Assembly: GCA_020205615.1 (NCBI GenBank)
Contig: CM035153.1
Coordinates: 78,530,040-78,594,039, forward strand
Length of the DNA: 64,000 nucleotides
Origin: Panax quinquefolius
Taxonomy: Eukaryota > Streptophyta > Magnoliopsida > Apiales > Araliaceae
Reading direction: 5' to 3'
Part shown: positions 10,690 through 20,983 of the stretch, one piece after another
Numbering within the stretch: position 1 is the first letter of the stretch
Layout: each line of letters begins with the position of its first letter
The notes under the pieces: model-generated
The model's input: the letters and a program-made list of their open reading frames with translations, nothing else
What the model was told of the DNA's origin: nothing
Databases searched by the model: none
Translations under genes and position numbers: made by a program

Positions 10690-13050
10690 TATTATCCTTA
10701 TCATAATAAAGTCTAGTTATTACATAAGATAGCATAAACATTCATTCAGCAATCTTCCCTTTTTCCCTTGCTCTTGGCAGATCCTTCAAGTTGTTCACAC
10801 TTAGCTGAAAACATTTAAATTAAGCAAGGATGAGCATTTGAGTGCCCAGCAAGTACTAGCAATCAATAATAGTTAGCTGAAAGGATTAAATGCTTTCTTT
10901 GAATGATACTTCTACAACGAATCAACAGTTGTGAAGTAAGTTGAACCAATAATAAACAACATATCATTTTGATTTCAAATTTTTGAAATTACGTGCTGAC
11001 TATAAATGAGGATCAATCGATATACTATGAACATTGTTTTATATTTTTGAAAAGGTTAAATAGAACTTCATCTGTAAACTGTCATAACTTACGGGCACGG
11101 GGGTGATCAGCCCGTTATGCCCTATATTGAACAATACTACATACAAGGAAGATATTTTCATCCAGCATATCCGCCCTTGGAGCATTAAATTTTCCCATAT
11201 TTGGGATGTTAATACCAGTCTAGAATCCGAACCAAAATAATTCGGTTGGATAACAATAAAGTTTTATCTTGTTCAACAACAATTTTAAGTTTGTGTCTAG
11301 CTGGATCAAATAGCATAGACGGCTTTTAATTCAACGTATGCATACTGGACAACGATAAGTATGTATCAACATGTGATAAAATATAATGATTATCCATGTG
11401 AGGACACTTGTATAACCATGTTTTTGAAATTAACGAACAAAATATATATCTTGATCTATAATAACAGAATTAAGGAACTTGTACCACAAATTATAATTTA
11501 ATAACTTACTTATACATAATCATTGCATAAGTATATACAAAGGTTGAAATATTTGAACAATTCAGATATTATCTTATACATGTTCATTGCATAAAGTAAA
11601 TGCAACGGGTTAGATACTTGCCTGATCTGCTGCTTACAGTTATTCAACTTAGTTTTATCTTTTATATCAAGCCCTATCATTAATAAGATAATTTATCCGA
11701 TTAGAATAACATATCATATCATATTGTACTGCTATTTGTTGTCAGCACATAACCTAATCACATTGTCACATATGTTTAACAACCATTGAATCACAAATAA
11801 ACACTTATCAAGTCAACCTATCTAAGTCCAGATCAATTTTTGAAACATGTCGGTGTACCGACAACTTTATCGGGTAATTATCGAGTCTAAGACTATATAG
11901 TAGTTCAATATCCATTTAGATAACTTATATATCAGTCATATTATTTTTCATGGCCTTATAATAATTTTTAAATAATTATTATAATTTATCATAATTTTTT
12001 TAAACATTGGAATCATTATTAAATGATTTAAATATTAAGTAATTCTATTATCATTAATATTTAATTAATATTAAACTATTAATAAAACCATTGCCAAAAT
12101 ATTAAAGTTATTTATAATAACTCAAAATATTTTTAAAGTATTAATATTATCCTTAAATGATTTCTAAAACATTTAAAATCATTTTTAAATAATTACCATT
12201 AATATTTAAATATTAATGTATCATTTATCAAAATATTAAAATTCATTATTTATAACTTAAAATATTTTTAATTCATTTATATCCCTTTTAAATGATTTTT
12301 AAATTAATAAAACCATTTTTAAACTATTTATTTAATATAATTATTAAATAAATTTAATATCATTAATGTTAAATTAATATCATTAATATTAAATTATTAA
12401 TGCTATTATCCTTTAAATATTAAAAGTTATATTTTATAACTTAAAATATCTTTAAACACTTTATTTTCATTTAAAATAATTTTTATAATATTAAAATCAT
12501 TTTTAAACTAAATTATTTAATATAATTATTAAATAACTTTATATCATTAATAATAATTAATTAATGAAATTTACCTTTAAATATTAAAAGTTATATTTTA
12601 TAACTTCAAATATTTTTAAATACCTTATTATTTATTAAAATGAATTTTAATATAATAAAATCATTATTATTTTTTTATTTAATTTATTTAGTAAATAAAT
12701 TAATTATCATTAATATTAATTTATTAAAGAATTTTATCTCAAAATATTAATGAGTCATTAAAAATAACTTAAAATATTTTCTTAAACCATAATATAATTT
12801 TAAATAATTTTTAAGTATTAAAAATCATTTTTAAATAATTTATTTAATATAATAATTAAATAAATTTACTACCTTTAATATTTCAAAATATTAAATATTT
12901 ATGAAATATATTAAAATTATTAAAACTAATTTTAGACTTTAAAATATTTTTAATAATTTATTTTGTATTTTTAATAATTAAAACTAATTTTTCTATTTAT
13001 TTAATAAAAATAATTAATTTTAGAAATAAAGCTGTTTCGGTAAAAAGAGC

Positions 13051-13077
13051 CTATAGCGACAAAGCGCTCGTCGCTAT
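13051..13077. repeat. Imperfect inverted repeat in X 3' LTR
   Basis: The arm ATAGCGAC (13053-13060) pairs with GTCGCTAT (13070-13077) around a 9-base loop, followed by GTGTTCTTGA. It is the counterpart of the perfect hairpin in the W LTR at 7163-7190. Confidence 0.75.
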
Positions 13078-14256
13078 TCGGTGTTCTTGAATTTTGCTTT
13101 CGAGATCTTCATCGCCGATTCTCAAAGTCACTAGTTTGACCAATCATAATTTTTAGAACATAATGATTCTAAGCTTGAAATTTTGCTAGGATTGTAGTAT
13201 TAATGTAATACTACAATCATCAACTAGTTTCATGACCATTCCATAACATAACAGAAAGATCTAGAGCTCCAAAAATGAAGTCAGGAATGTTCTTCATTTT
13301 TTGGATTTTCCCAGAAATGAAGAACAGCCTAGACACCCACTTTCCAAGCATTGAATCACACGATTTGGGTTTGCTATGTTTGTTCTAATGGTTTACACTT
13401 GAAGTATTGATATCAGACTACAACTGTCAAACACTTTTATAACATTTTATCAACATATAAGAGAGATCTAAGTCAGTCAACCCCTGTCAGAAATAAGGTT
13501 CTACAGTTTCTGGAAATTCCCAGAAACAGAAAATATGACCGGATGGCCTACTTTGACCATCAACTATATTAAATATATTTGGTGTTTAGGAGATTTGAAG
13601 GCATAAACTTGTATTACATATACCAATCTACAACTTAGATACAACAACAACATCAAAATATCAATATACTAACAGATCTAGAGCCATCAAAACTTGTCAG
13701 ACACGATCTGGGGAGATCTGTGTTACCCAGAAACTTTGTAAGTCATGGTCGGTCAACGTAGTTTGACCTTCCATAACTTGCAATATACATATGATCTAAG
13801 TCTGATTTCAACCCCAGATCAAAGAGCACATATCAGACTACAACTACCAACTCTCAAAATACAAAACTCATTAAAGATCACAAAGATATAAGGTCTGACA
13901 TTCGGTTGTCAGAACACAAAATAAACTTTCCCAAATTTTGTAAATCTTCAAATCTGAGCCTCTAGATGTTATGGATCTAACATCTAGCAACCCAGACCAT
14001 CTATTTACATCATAAACAACATTTTTAACACTAAAAACTAACATCTAACAACAGATCAATGATCAGATTCTTGGGTAGGGTTTATACCTTCTATGATCAA
14101 TTCTTGATTCTAGGCTCTTTATTGGTTATGAGCAGTAGTGGGGCTGTGTTTTGGGACTGGTATGCAATAGAAATTCGTGGTTTAGAGAGAGAATGGTCTA
14201 GGTTGAGTTCAAGTGCAGAAATGGGACTTAAAGGTGAACTTTTCTCTCTCTAATCC

Positions 14257-14267
14257 TATATATATAA
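14257..14267 (-). promoter_or_regulatory. TATA box of X 3' LTR
   Basis: The minus strand reads TTATATATATAGG followed by a GAGAGAGAAAAG leader-like stretch about 25 bases downstream. The same block is conserved in the other X LTR at 19893-19903. It places transcription start near 14225, about 1.1 kb from the LTR start. Confidence 0.55.
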
Positions 14268-14449
14268 GACTTATAATGAAATTGGCTGAGATTTTCTGCT
14301 GATTTGTATTGAATTATGTCACATGGGGTTAGTGAGAGTGGTTGAACAACCCCAACTCTGCTAGATTTACAAGTTAGCTCAAATAATGCACAAAAGAGTA
14401 AAATGGTCATTAGCCTTATGATTTTAAAGGCATTTTGGTAATCTTGGCA

Positions 14450-14950
14450 AACCCTTAGGGTTTAACCCTAAGGTTTATCACAAAGTGTTGTAGGATTTCC
14501 AATTTGAACAAAAATGAAATTCTTAGTTTCTAAAATTACAAATTATAGTTTTTTTAATTAAATTAGGTTTTTAATTACTTAGTACATTGCTAATTAGGTT
14601 TAAGATACACTAATTAGCATTAAACTTCCCAATTTAGCGAATAGGGTTTACAATTTAAAAATTAGGGTTTATAATATAGAAAAATAATAAGGGTTTATAA
14701 AAATAGGGTTTTGAATAATTAAGATTCTCCCTAATTAGGGTTAATATCTCTAATACCGGTTATTAATCACATTATCTTGATTACATAACAATCGTGTACT
14801 CTAATTTGAGTTTCAAATTATGGTTTTATATGATAATACTAGGGTTTGACATAATACACCATAATTATCCAAACATTGTCGATTGCATACATACGATACA
14901 TATTTATAGCATTAAAAATCAAAATATATAAAATCCAAAATTAGGGTTTG
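14450..14950 (-). promoter_or_regulatory. Telobox cluster in X U3
   Basis: Seven or eight (T)TAGGGTTT motifs (AAACCCTAA in sense) lie upstream of the X TATA box, at about 14456, 14644, 14662, 14689, 14704, 14735, 14831 and 14940. The first is part of a near-perfect palindrome (14454-14475). Most copies are kept in the second LTR at 20280-20590. Teloboxes are known plant promoter motifs; their role here is inferred. Confidence 0.5.
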
Positions 14951-15343
14951 GATTCCATATCTCGATTTACCTCAAGATAAACAACATTATTAATTAAGTT
15001 AAAATACTTAATTTAATAATCGAAATAAATTCATATAATCAATTATTACAATAATCATTCCAAAAATCATTTAAATAATATAATATCAAATTTTATTGAA
15101 AAATAAATAATAAAAATATTTCTACAATAAAATTCATTATTATAAGAATATAGTTTATAATGATCAATAATTCTAAAATAAAATTATTTGTAATTATTCA
15201 TGTAATAAATATATTTTCATTTATCACATAAATACATACGCTTTGACTTATATATATTCCCATATTCATTTTAATAAATAAAATTAAAAAAATTATACAC
15301 CAAATTTTTGATTTATTTATATAAAAAATATCGAGTTATTACA

Positions 15344-15354
15344 TTCACCTCCTT
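15344..15354 (-). other. Polypurine tract of element X
   Basis: The minus strand reads AAGGAGGTGAA directly before the LTR start TGTAATAACTCG at 15343, preceded by a GGGGGACGGAATC block typical of Ty3/gypsy element ends. Confidence 0.75.
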
Positions 15355-15509
15355 ATAAAGATTCCGTCCCCCGGAATCACCATTTTAAAACCTATACATA
15401 CAAGGGTACATACACAATAATTGTAAGTAGATCTCGATCAACTTTGATCAAACTGATCTTTAACTAAATATATAAAGCTTGTCTATCTGATTAAACTGAA
15501 ATTTGATTT

Positions 15510-16768
15510 CTAAAAGAACTCAAATTCCTCCTTCAAAATTCCTTTATAAAATAATTTACTATAAATAGAAAAATTATGTATAAGAAAAGAAAAGTTATAT
15601 GAAAAATACCTAGAGTTCCATTCATGAAATGCACATGTATCTTGGACCGTCATGTTGAAGACCCTTGCGGTAGATTTTGTCGGCTTGCTAGATGACGTTG
15701 GTCCTGTTATCGCCAAAGTCCTGCTGCCTTTCCCCATGTTCACGCTTTCTGTCTCCATTCTCCTTTTCGGGCAGTTCTTAACCTTATGCTCCTTCGATCC
15801 ACACAGAAAACACCCACTATTCATTTTAGGATTGGGGCAGTTGGGAGAGATATGACCCTCCTGCCCGCACTTGAAACATGTAAATTTATCTGTCAGACAT
15901 TCACCCAAATGGTTCTTTCCACAAGTTTTACACTGTACAGCTGGCTTCTTCCCACCTTCCTGTTTCACCTGAACACTTCCAAAATTATTCCCCTTCCTCT
16001 TTCTATTTCCACTCCTACTCCCACTATTTGCTTCCACCTTCCCAGCTCCCTCGACCATACCCTTTTTCCTTTTCTCTTTGTTATAGAGGCACATGGCCTC
16101 ACTCCCCTCCTCAACAATAATAGCTTTTCCAACAGTGCTACAAAAGTGTTTATCTGCAACACCGCCACTTTGCTGTAGAGCCAGAGTTTTAATCCTAGCT
16201 CAAACCTCCTTACTTTCCTAGCCTCCGTATCAACCTGATGCAGAGCGAACCTAGCCAACTCATTCAACTTTGCGGCGTATTCTGACACCGTCATATTATC
16301 CTGCTTTAACTCCAAAAATTTCACCTACATCCTAGCCTGCATACTAGATGAAAAATAATTTTTGAAAAACAAAGTTTTGAACCTAGCCCAAGTAACTACT
16401 CCTTCTCCTGCCCTCACCTGATTTGCTTCCCACCAAAAATGTGTCTCTCCTTTCAACATGTAGGTGGCAAAAGCGGTCTTTTGCTCCTCATCTACCGTAG
16501 CTATTACAAATGCTTTTTCAATCTCTTTAACCCAAGTTTGGGCTTCTACAGGGTCAGTTGTACCTCTAAATTCAAGCGGTCCTACAACCTAGAAGTCTTT
16601 GAAGTTTGCTAAGTGATTATCCGGCTGGTTTCTTGCGGCTGGTATTCCTTGTTTCATAGCCTGAGCTACCATGTTTGCAAAGTGTTACATCGGGTCTGCT
16701 TGTTGTCCCCCAGCGTTATTGACAAATTCATCTGCCCTTTGATTTCGAGTTTGACGTCTTGGCGGCAT
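15510..16768 (-). pseudogene. gag: Decayed gag of element X (retrotransposon Gag with CCHC zinc knuckles)
   Basis: Gag is the capsid/nucleocapsid protein that packages element RNA in cytoplasmic particles. The likely start is the ATG at 16768 (MPPRR-, a common plant Ty3/gypsy Gag start). The frame runs through a retrotransposon-Gag capsid core (with the FWWE motif around 16450, and ELKQDNMTVSEYAAKLNEL from about 16310). It continues, after a frameshift between about 16140 and 16090, into a basic stretch and three Cys/His knuckles: CKTCGKNHLGEC, CFKCGQEGHISPNC and CFLCGSKEHKVKNC. In-frame stops lie near 16690, 16590 and 16326, so no full protein can be made. After the knuckles the frame leaves the usual Gag-protease linker (ARVFNMTVQD) and ends at 15510. 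No protease, RT or integrase follows before the PPT, so pol was lost by a deletion directly after gag. Confidence 0.8.
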
Positions 16769-17047
16769 TATCTAGTTAAATAAGACCATAAATTATTCCT
16801 TACATTCTAAAACCTATTATATAAATTTCACGTATCAAACTTATTTCATTAATCAAACATAGATTCATATTCATTTGATTAATTCAAAGTAATTTACATA
16901 ACATAGCCCATACTGCTATCCCTTTGCGACCACAAAAGTTTGGATTTACGGCTTTGACTCATACGAAAGTTGAGAATATTACATTACACAGACATACTTA
17001 TCACACATATTACATTAACCACACCTACACCACAAAACCTATACTAT

Positions 17048-17695
17048 CTATTCAGTACGCCTATTTCTTGATCTTGGACAACCTTTCGCCTGATGACCTT
17101 CTACCCCACAAATAAAATAGTCACCTTGCTTTGGATTGGGACAATGAGGAGAAAAATGCCCCTCACGTCCGAAATTATAGCAAACATTCTCCCATTTCCT
17201 GCACACGCCTTCGTATTTCTTGTCACAATTTGTACATTTTTTTATTCGAATAAGGTTCCTTTGGTTATTATCGAAATTTCCTAAGTCACGGTCTTTCATC
17301 TTTCTTTTCCCCTTCTTACTTAGAGATGCACCCGACTTGTTGCTTTTAGTTCCTATTTGATCAATTTGGATTTTAAGCTTATCTAATTCTTCCAATGTTT
17401 CAATTAATGCTTTCCGCAGTTGACTATTTAGTAGTTTTTCTATTTCCCATAGCTTTTCCAAAGAGGAAACCTGGTCCCGCAGATTTTGCACTTTAGTTGA
17501 TTCTTGATCAGCTCCAACTTCAGTGTCTGAATCACTATCTGTCAGTTCCACCATTTCTGGATCTGGTACTACATTTTCCATAATAACCACCTCATCGAGG
17601 TTGCTTTCCACTTGAGCCTCTATTTCAGCTATTGGCTTTGATATTGGCTCCTTCTTTTCGGTCCGAGGGTATCCTAATCCTTTTTCACCTGACAT
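17048..17695 (-). CDS. Extra 215-aa ORF of element X: coiled-coil plus zinc-knuckle-like tail
   Basis: Open from ATG 17695 to the stop at 17048, starting about 210 bases after the PBS and ending 280 bases before gag. Residues 1-85 are acidic and Ser/Asp-rich (TDSDSDTEVGAD). Residues about 70-115 have a heptad-like coiled-coil look (NLRDQVSSLEKLWEIEKLL). Residues about 120-145 are basic. The tail (about 150-210) follows the Cys/His spacing of this element's own Gag knuckles: CTNCDKKYEGVC, then CYNFGREGHFSPHC, then YFICGVEGHQAKGC. The second and third knuckles have each lost one Cys (to Phe and to Tyr), so zinc binding is doubtful. The shared GHxSPxCPNPK signature suggests the tail came from a Gag duplication. 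Function unknown; a nucleic-acid-binding partner of Gag is a guess. Confidence 0.65.
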   Translation of the reverse strand: MSGEKGLGYPRTEKKEPISKPIAEIEAQVESNLDEVVIMENVVPDPEMVELTDSDSDTEVGADQESTKVQNLRDQVSSLEKLWEIEKLLNSQLRKALIETLEELDKLKIQIDQIGTKSNKSGASLSKKGKRKMKDRDLGNFDNNQRNLIRIKKCTNCDKKYEGVCRKWENVCYNFGREGHFSPHCPNPKQGDYFICGVEGHQAKGCPRSRNRRTE

Positions 17696-17904
17696 CTACA
17701 CACCTAAATTATCCTGATTAGCATATAATATATACACATAACAAACAATAGTTTTATATAGTTTATCTTTTATTTTATTTGACGGTGAATTTATCCGATT
17801 CATCTCTTTTTAAACTCAATATGAGTTATTTATATTTTCAACGTTTCCCTCGGTCCTAACGTTATAGCCTAAGGTCTATCCCACCTAAGGTTTCTAATCC
17901 TATA

Positions 17905-17916
17905 GCTCTGATACCA
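17905..17916 (-). other. Primer-binding site of element X
   Basis: The minus strand reads TGGTATCAGAGC, a full match to the plant initiator-Met tRNA 3' end complement. It sits three bases inside the 5' LTR end at 17920. It fixes X as minus-oriented with its 5' LTR at 17920-20983. Confidence 0.85.
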
Positions 17917-17919
17917 TGA

Positions 17920-20900
17920 TGTGACGCCCCCAAATTCAGGTACTTGAAACCCGAACTCGGTGCTTCACGATATCATTTCTATGAGCGGAATAATACTAAT
18001 AATAATAACAATAATATAGAATATCAAATTTAATTTACATATTATCAGAGTCTTCAAATCCCACGTACGAAACCTTTAAACATTCATTACATGATAATAA
18101 TAATATATATTATCCTTATCATAATAAAGTCTAGTTATTACATAAGATAGCATAAACATTCATTCAGCAATCTTCCATTTTTCCTTGCTCTTAGCAGATC
18201 CTTCAAGTTGTTCACACTTAGCTGAAAATATTTAAATTAAGCAAGGATGAGCATTTGAGTGCCCAACAAGTAATAGCAATCAATAACAGTTAGCTGAAAG
18301 GATTAAATATTTTCTTTAAATGATACTTCTACAATGAATCAACAGTTGTGAAGTAAGCTGAACCAATAATAAACAACATATCATTTCAATTTCAAATTTT
18401 TGAAACTACATACTGACTATAAATGAGGATCAGTCGATAAACAATGAACATTGTTTTCTATTTTCAAAATGGTTAAATATAACTTCATCTGTAAACCTTC
18501 ATAACTTACGGGCACGGGGGTGATCAGCCCGTTATTCCCTGTATTGATTAATACTACATACAAGGACGATATTTTCGTCCAGCATATCCGCCTTTGGCGC
18601 ATAAAAGTTTCCCATATTTGGGATGTTCATACCAGTCTAGAATCTGAACCAAAATAATTCAGTTGGATAACAATAATGTTTTATCTTGTTCAACAACAAT
18701 TTTAAGTTTGTTTAACTGTCGCTATAGGTGTTCTTGAGTGCTTGAGATCTTTATCGCCAGCGATTCTTGAGTCGACTAGTTTGACCAATCATAATTTTTA
18801 GAACATAATGATTCTGAGCTTGAAATTTTGTTAGGATTGTAGTATTAATGTAATACTACAATCATCAACTAGTTTCATGACCATTCCATAACATAATAGA
18901 AAGATCTAGAGCTCCAAAAATGTTGTCAGGACTGTTCTTCATTTTTTGGGTTTTCCCGGAAATGAAGAACAGTCAAGACACCCACTTTCCAAGCATTGAA
19001 TCACACGATCTGGGTTTGCTATGTTTGTTCTAATGTTTTACACTTGAAGTATTGATGTCAGACTACAATTATCAAACACTTTTATAACATTTTATCAACA
19101 TATAAGAGAGATCTAAGTCGGTCAACCCCTGTCAGAAATAAGGTTCTACTAGTTTCTGAAAATTCCCAGAAACATAAAATATGACTGGATGGCCTACTTT
19201 GACCATCCACTACATTAAATATATTTGATGTTTAGGGGATTTTAAGGCATAAACTTGTATTACATATACCAATCTACAACTTAGATATAACAACAACATC
19301 AAAACATCAACACACTGACAGATCTAGAGCCATCAAAACTTGTCAGACACGATCTAGGTTACCCAGAAACTTTGCAAGTCATGGTCGGTCAACAAAGTTT
19401 GACCTTCCATAACTTGCAATATACATATGATCTAAGTCTGATTTTAACCCCAGATCAAAGAGCACATATCAGACTACAACTACCAACTCTCAAAACACAA
19501 AACTCATTAAAGATCACAAAGATATAAGGTCTGACATTCGGTTGTCAGAACACAAAATAAACTTTTCCAGATTTTGTAAATCTTCAAATCCGAGCCTCTA
19601 GATGTTATGGATCTAACATCTAGCAACCCAGATCATCTATTTACATCATAAACAACATATTTTAACACTAAAACTATCATCTAACAACATATCAAAGATC
19701 AGATTCTTGGGTAGGGTGTATACCTTCTATGATCAATTCTTGATGCTAGGCTCTTGATTGATTATGAGCAGTAGTGGGGCTGTGTTTTGGGACTGGTATG
19801 CAATAGAAATTCGTGGGTTAGAGAGAGAATGGTCTAGGTTGAGTGTAAGTTCGCAAATGGGACTTAAAGGTGAACTTTTCTCTCTCTAATCCTATATATA
19901 TAAGACTTGTAATGAAATTGGCTGAGATTTTCTATTGATTTGCATTGAATTATGTCACATGGGGTTAGTGAGAGTGGTTGAACAACCCCAACTTTGCTAG
20001 ATTTACAAGTTAGCTCAAATAATGCACAAAAGGGTAAAATGGTCATTGGCCTTAATTATGATTTTAAAGGCATTTTGGTAATCTTGGCAAACCCTTCGGG
20101 TTTAACCTTAAGGTTTAGCACAAAGTGTTGTAGGATTTCCAATTTGAACAAAAATGAAATTCTTAGTTTCTAAAAATACAAATTATAGTTTTTTTTAATT
20201 AAATTAGGTTTTTAATTACTTAGTACATTTCTAATTAGGTTTAAGATACACTAATTAGCATTAAACATCACAATTTAGCAATTAGGGTTTATAATTTATA
20301 AATTAGGGTTTATAATATAGAAAAATAATAAGGGTTTATAAAAATAGGGTTTTGAATAATTAAGATTTTCCTAATTAGGGTTAATATCTTTAATACCGGT
20401 CATTAATCACATTATCTTGATTACATAACAATCTTGTACTCTAATTTGAGTTTCAAATTAGGGTTTCCCACAATAATACTAGTGTTTGACATAATACACC
20501 ATAATCGACCAACCATTGTTAGTCAATACATACATCATATATTTATAGACTTTGAAAATTTAAAATATATAAAATCCAAAATTAGGGTTTGGATTCCATA
20601 TCCGATTTACCTTGCATAAATGTAATTATTAATTAAGTTAAAATACTTAATTTAATAATCAAATAAATTCATATAATCAATTATTACAATAATCATTCCA
20701 AAATCATTTAAATAATATAATATCATATTTTCTTGAAAAATAAATAATAAAAACATTTCTCAATAAAATTTATTATTATAAGAATATATTTTATAATGAT
20801 CAATAATTCTAAAATAAAATTATTTGTAATTATTCATTTAATAAATATATTTTCATTTATCACATAAATACATACGCTTTGACTTATACATATTCCCCAT

Positions 20901-20983
20901 ATTTATTTTAATAAATAAAATAAAATAAAAATTTATACACAAAATTTCTGATTTATTTATATAGAAAATATCGGGCTATTACA
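17920..20983 (-). mobile_element. 5' LTR of element X, internally deleted (3.06 kb)
   Basis: It ends GGGGGCGTCACA at 17920 next to the PBS and starts TGTAATAGCCCGATA at 20983. It is collinear with the 3' LTR except that about 1.8 kb corresponding to about 11302-13068 is missing at 18712. There 'ttaagtttgt' is joined straight to 'aactgtcgctatagg'. The flanks of the whole element are TTTGT (10426-10430) and CTTGC (20984-20988), compatible with a 5-bp TSD altered by two C/T changes. The frames at 18417-18602, 19864-20046 and 20434-20619 are not supported. Confidence 0.8.
19893..19903 (-). promoter_or_regulatory. TATA box of X 5' LTR
   Basis: The minus strand reads TTATATATATAGG, identical in context to the 3' LTR copy at 14257, with the same GA-rich downstream stretch. 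This is the promoter that would have driven X genomic RNA. Confidence 0.55.

Larger units (their letters stand above)
10431..15343 (-). mobile_element. 3' LTR of element X (4.9 kb)
   Basis: On the minus strand it starts TGTAATAACTCGATA at 15343 and ends CCTGAATTTGGGGGCGTCACA at 10431 (TG...CA). A purine tract lies directly outside at 15344. At 4,913 bp it is exceptionally long. Landmarks in sense order: telobox-rich U3 (about 14950-14450), TATA box (14257-14267), an inverted repeat near 13051-13077, very AT-rich sequence (13000-11900), and an (AAT)n microsatellite near the end. The 64-aa and 60-aa frames at 14059-14410 are not supported. The other LTR of the element (17920-20983) lacks an internal 1.8-kb segment. 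Confidence 0.85.

Noticed and set aside
15652..16178. Plus-strand frames of 67 and 130 aa
   Set aside because: Antisense shadows of the X gag zinc-knuckle region on the minus strand.
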